Assembly (NCBI RefSeq): GCF_007860185.1
Contig: NZ_SJPY01000002.1
Span: forward strand, 932,081-996,080
Length of the DNA: 64,000 nt
Source of the DNA: Novipirellula aureliae
Lineage (GTDB): Bacteria; Planctomycetota; Planctomycetia; Pirellulales; Pirellulaceae
Reading direction: 5' to 3'
Every line of letters starts with the position of its first letter. Positions within the stretch are counted from its first letter, which is position 1. The notes beneath the pieces were generated by a model. The model was not told the origin of the DNA. It worked only from the letters and a program-made list of their open reading frames with translations, and searched no databases. The position numbers and the translations under genes are program-made. Positions 63,688 to 64,000 of the stretch are shown here, piece after piece.

Positions 63688-64000
63688 CTTGTTACTGCCG
63701 CAAGGCACACTGATAACGTCCATCGACACCGAGGGCATCGACATGGCATCCGCCATGATCACAAGCCCGTGTACTAAGCGTGACGCTCTGTCAGCGGTTC
63801 AAACGCCGGATAAGACAGTGTGAGGCTACTGAGCTTCGGATATCTACCAGGGTGGCGAGACTGAACCACACCATGCTGACCGAGAAGTGCCGGCGGCAAA
63901 CAATTCACTGGACTTTGAGTTCCAAAAAAACTACCCTATGGGTAGTGCCGCTATCGTTATGCGCGCACCTCGTTTATTGAGTTTGACCATGACAGTGCTT
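63688..64000. other. Right-edge spacer
   Basis: No coding frame is supported in these 313 bases. They may include the right end of the truncated IS110 element. Confidence 0.35.

Noticed and set aside
1..64000. tRNA, rRNA and riboswitch genes
   Set aside because: No cloverleaf with a usual TTCNANNC arm, rRNA-like block or known riboswitch core was recognised by eye; a covariance-model search would be needed to exclude them.

Overview
The window looks like chromosome of a marine planctomycete of the Pirellulaceae (Rhodopirellula type). This is inferred from several things. There are two extracytoplasmic-function sigma factors of the Rhodopirellula/Verrucomicrobium kind, each next to a FecR-like anti-sigma protein with a large extracytoplasmic sugar-binding-like domain. 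There are also a ThuA-DUF1080 fusion, a PQQ-type propeller, a DUF5060 enzyme, no SusC/SusD pair, and many small dispersed palindromes. No tRNA, rRNA or CRISPR array was seen.

Positions 1-18.6 kb hold nine minus-strand genes, transcribed from 18.6 kb towards 1, that form a polysaccharide-degradation cluster aimed at an alpha-L-fucose-rich glycan. It has four GH29 or GH29-like fucosidases, two beta-helix proteins resembling GH141, two alpha/beta-hydrolase esterases, and a putative glycosidase TIM-barrel module (GHL type) that appears alone, fused to a GH29 and fused to a beta-helix protein. A fragment of a fourth copy lies in a spacer. Most products have signal peptides. Upstream on the same strand lies an ECF sigma/anti-sigma pair (18.9-21.0 kb) whose anti-sigma carries a LamG domain; a helically phased 10-bp repeat lies upstream of the pair. 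At 21.7-25.5 kb are a thioredoxin-LamG lipoprotein, a dead heparinase II/III gene with an expanded 15-bp repeat, and a sialate O-acetylesterase.

At 25.7-31.6 kb a 1270-residue DUF5060 glycosidase is divergent from a second ECF/anti-sigma pair. The anti-sigma and the enzyme share a homologous DNRLRE/CBM96-like domain, which suggests a sensor built from the enzyme's own binding module. A GH2 beta-galactosidase-like gene (32.0-34.7 kb) is bracketed by 290-bp direct repeats that copy the 3' end of the anti-sigma gene, so it looks inserted. A PQQ propeller protein and a ThuA-DUF1080 protein follow.

From 38.7 to 47 kb lie small stress, envelope and transport genes: a zinc ribbon, a flavin-binding stress protein, a DJ-1/PfpI protein, YihY, a di-heme cytochrome, MgtC, an AI-2E transporter, DUF1328 and a double-PDZ protein. 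From 47.8 to 61.8 kb lie PEP synthase, a multi-PAS histidine kinase with a CheY-like regulator, glycogen debranching enzyme, a proton P-type ATPase, a SpoIIAA-like protein and an AhpD-like protein. Gene fragments of SDR, class I aldolase, cation P-type ATPase and ZIP transporter genes are scattered between 42.8 and 62.4 kb. The right end has a truncated IS110 transposase.

The most striking feature is a palindromic element of about 55 bp. It is present five times inside open reading frames of four unrelated conserved enzymes without breaking them, and as half-copies in three spacers. This resembles the protein-coding palindromes of Rickettsia, but the sequence and host are different.
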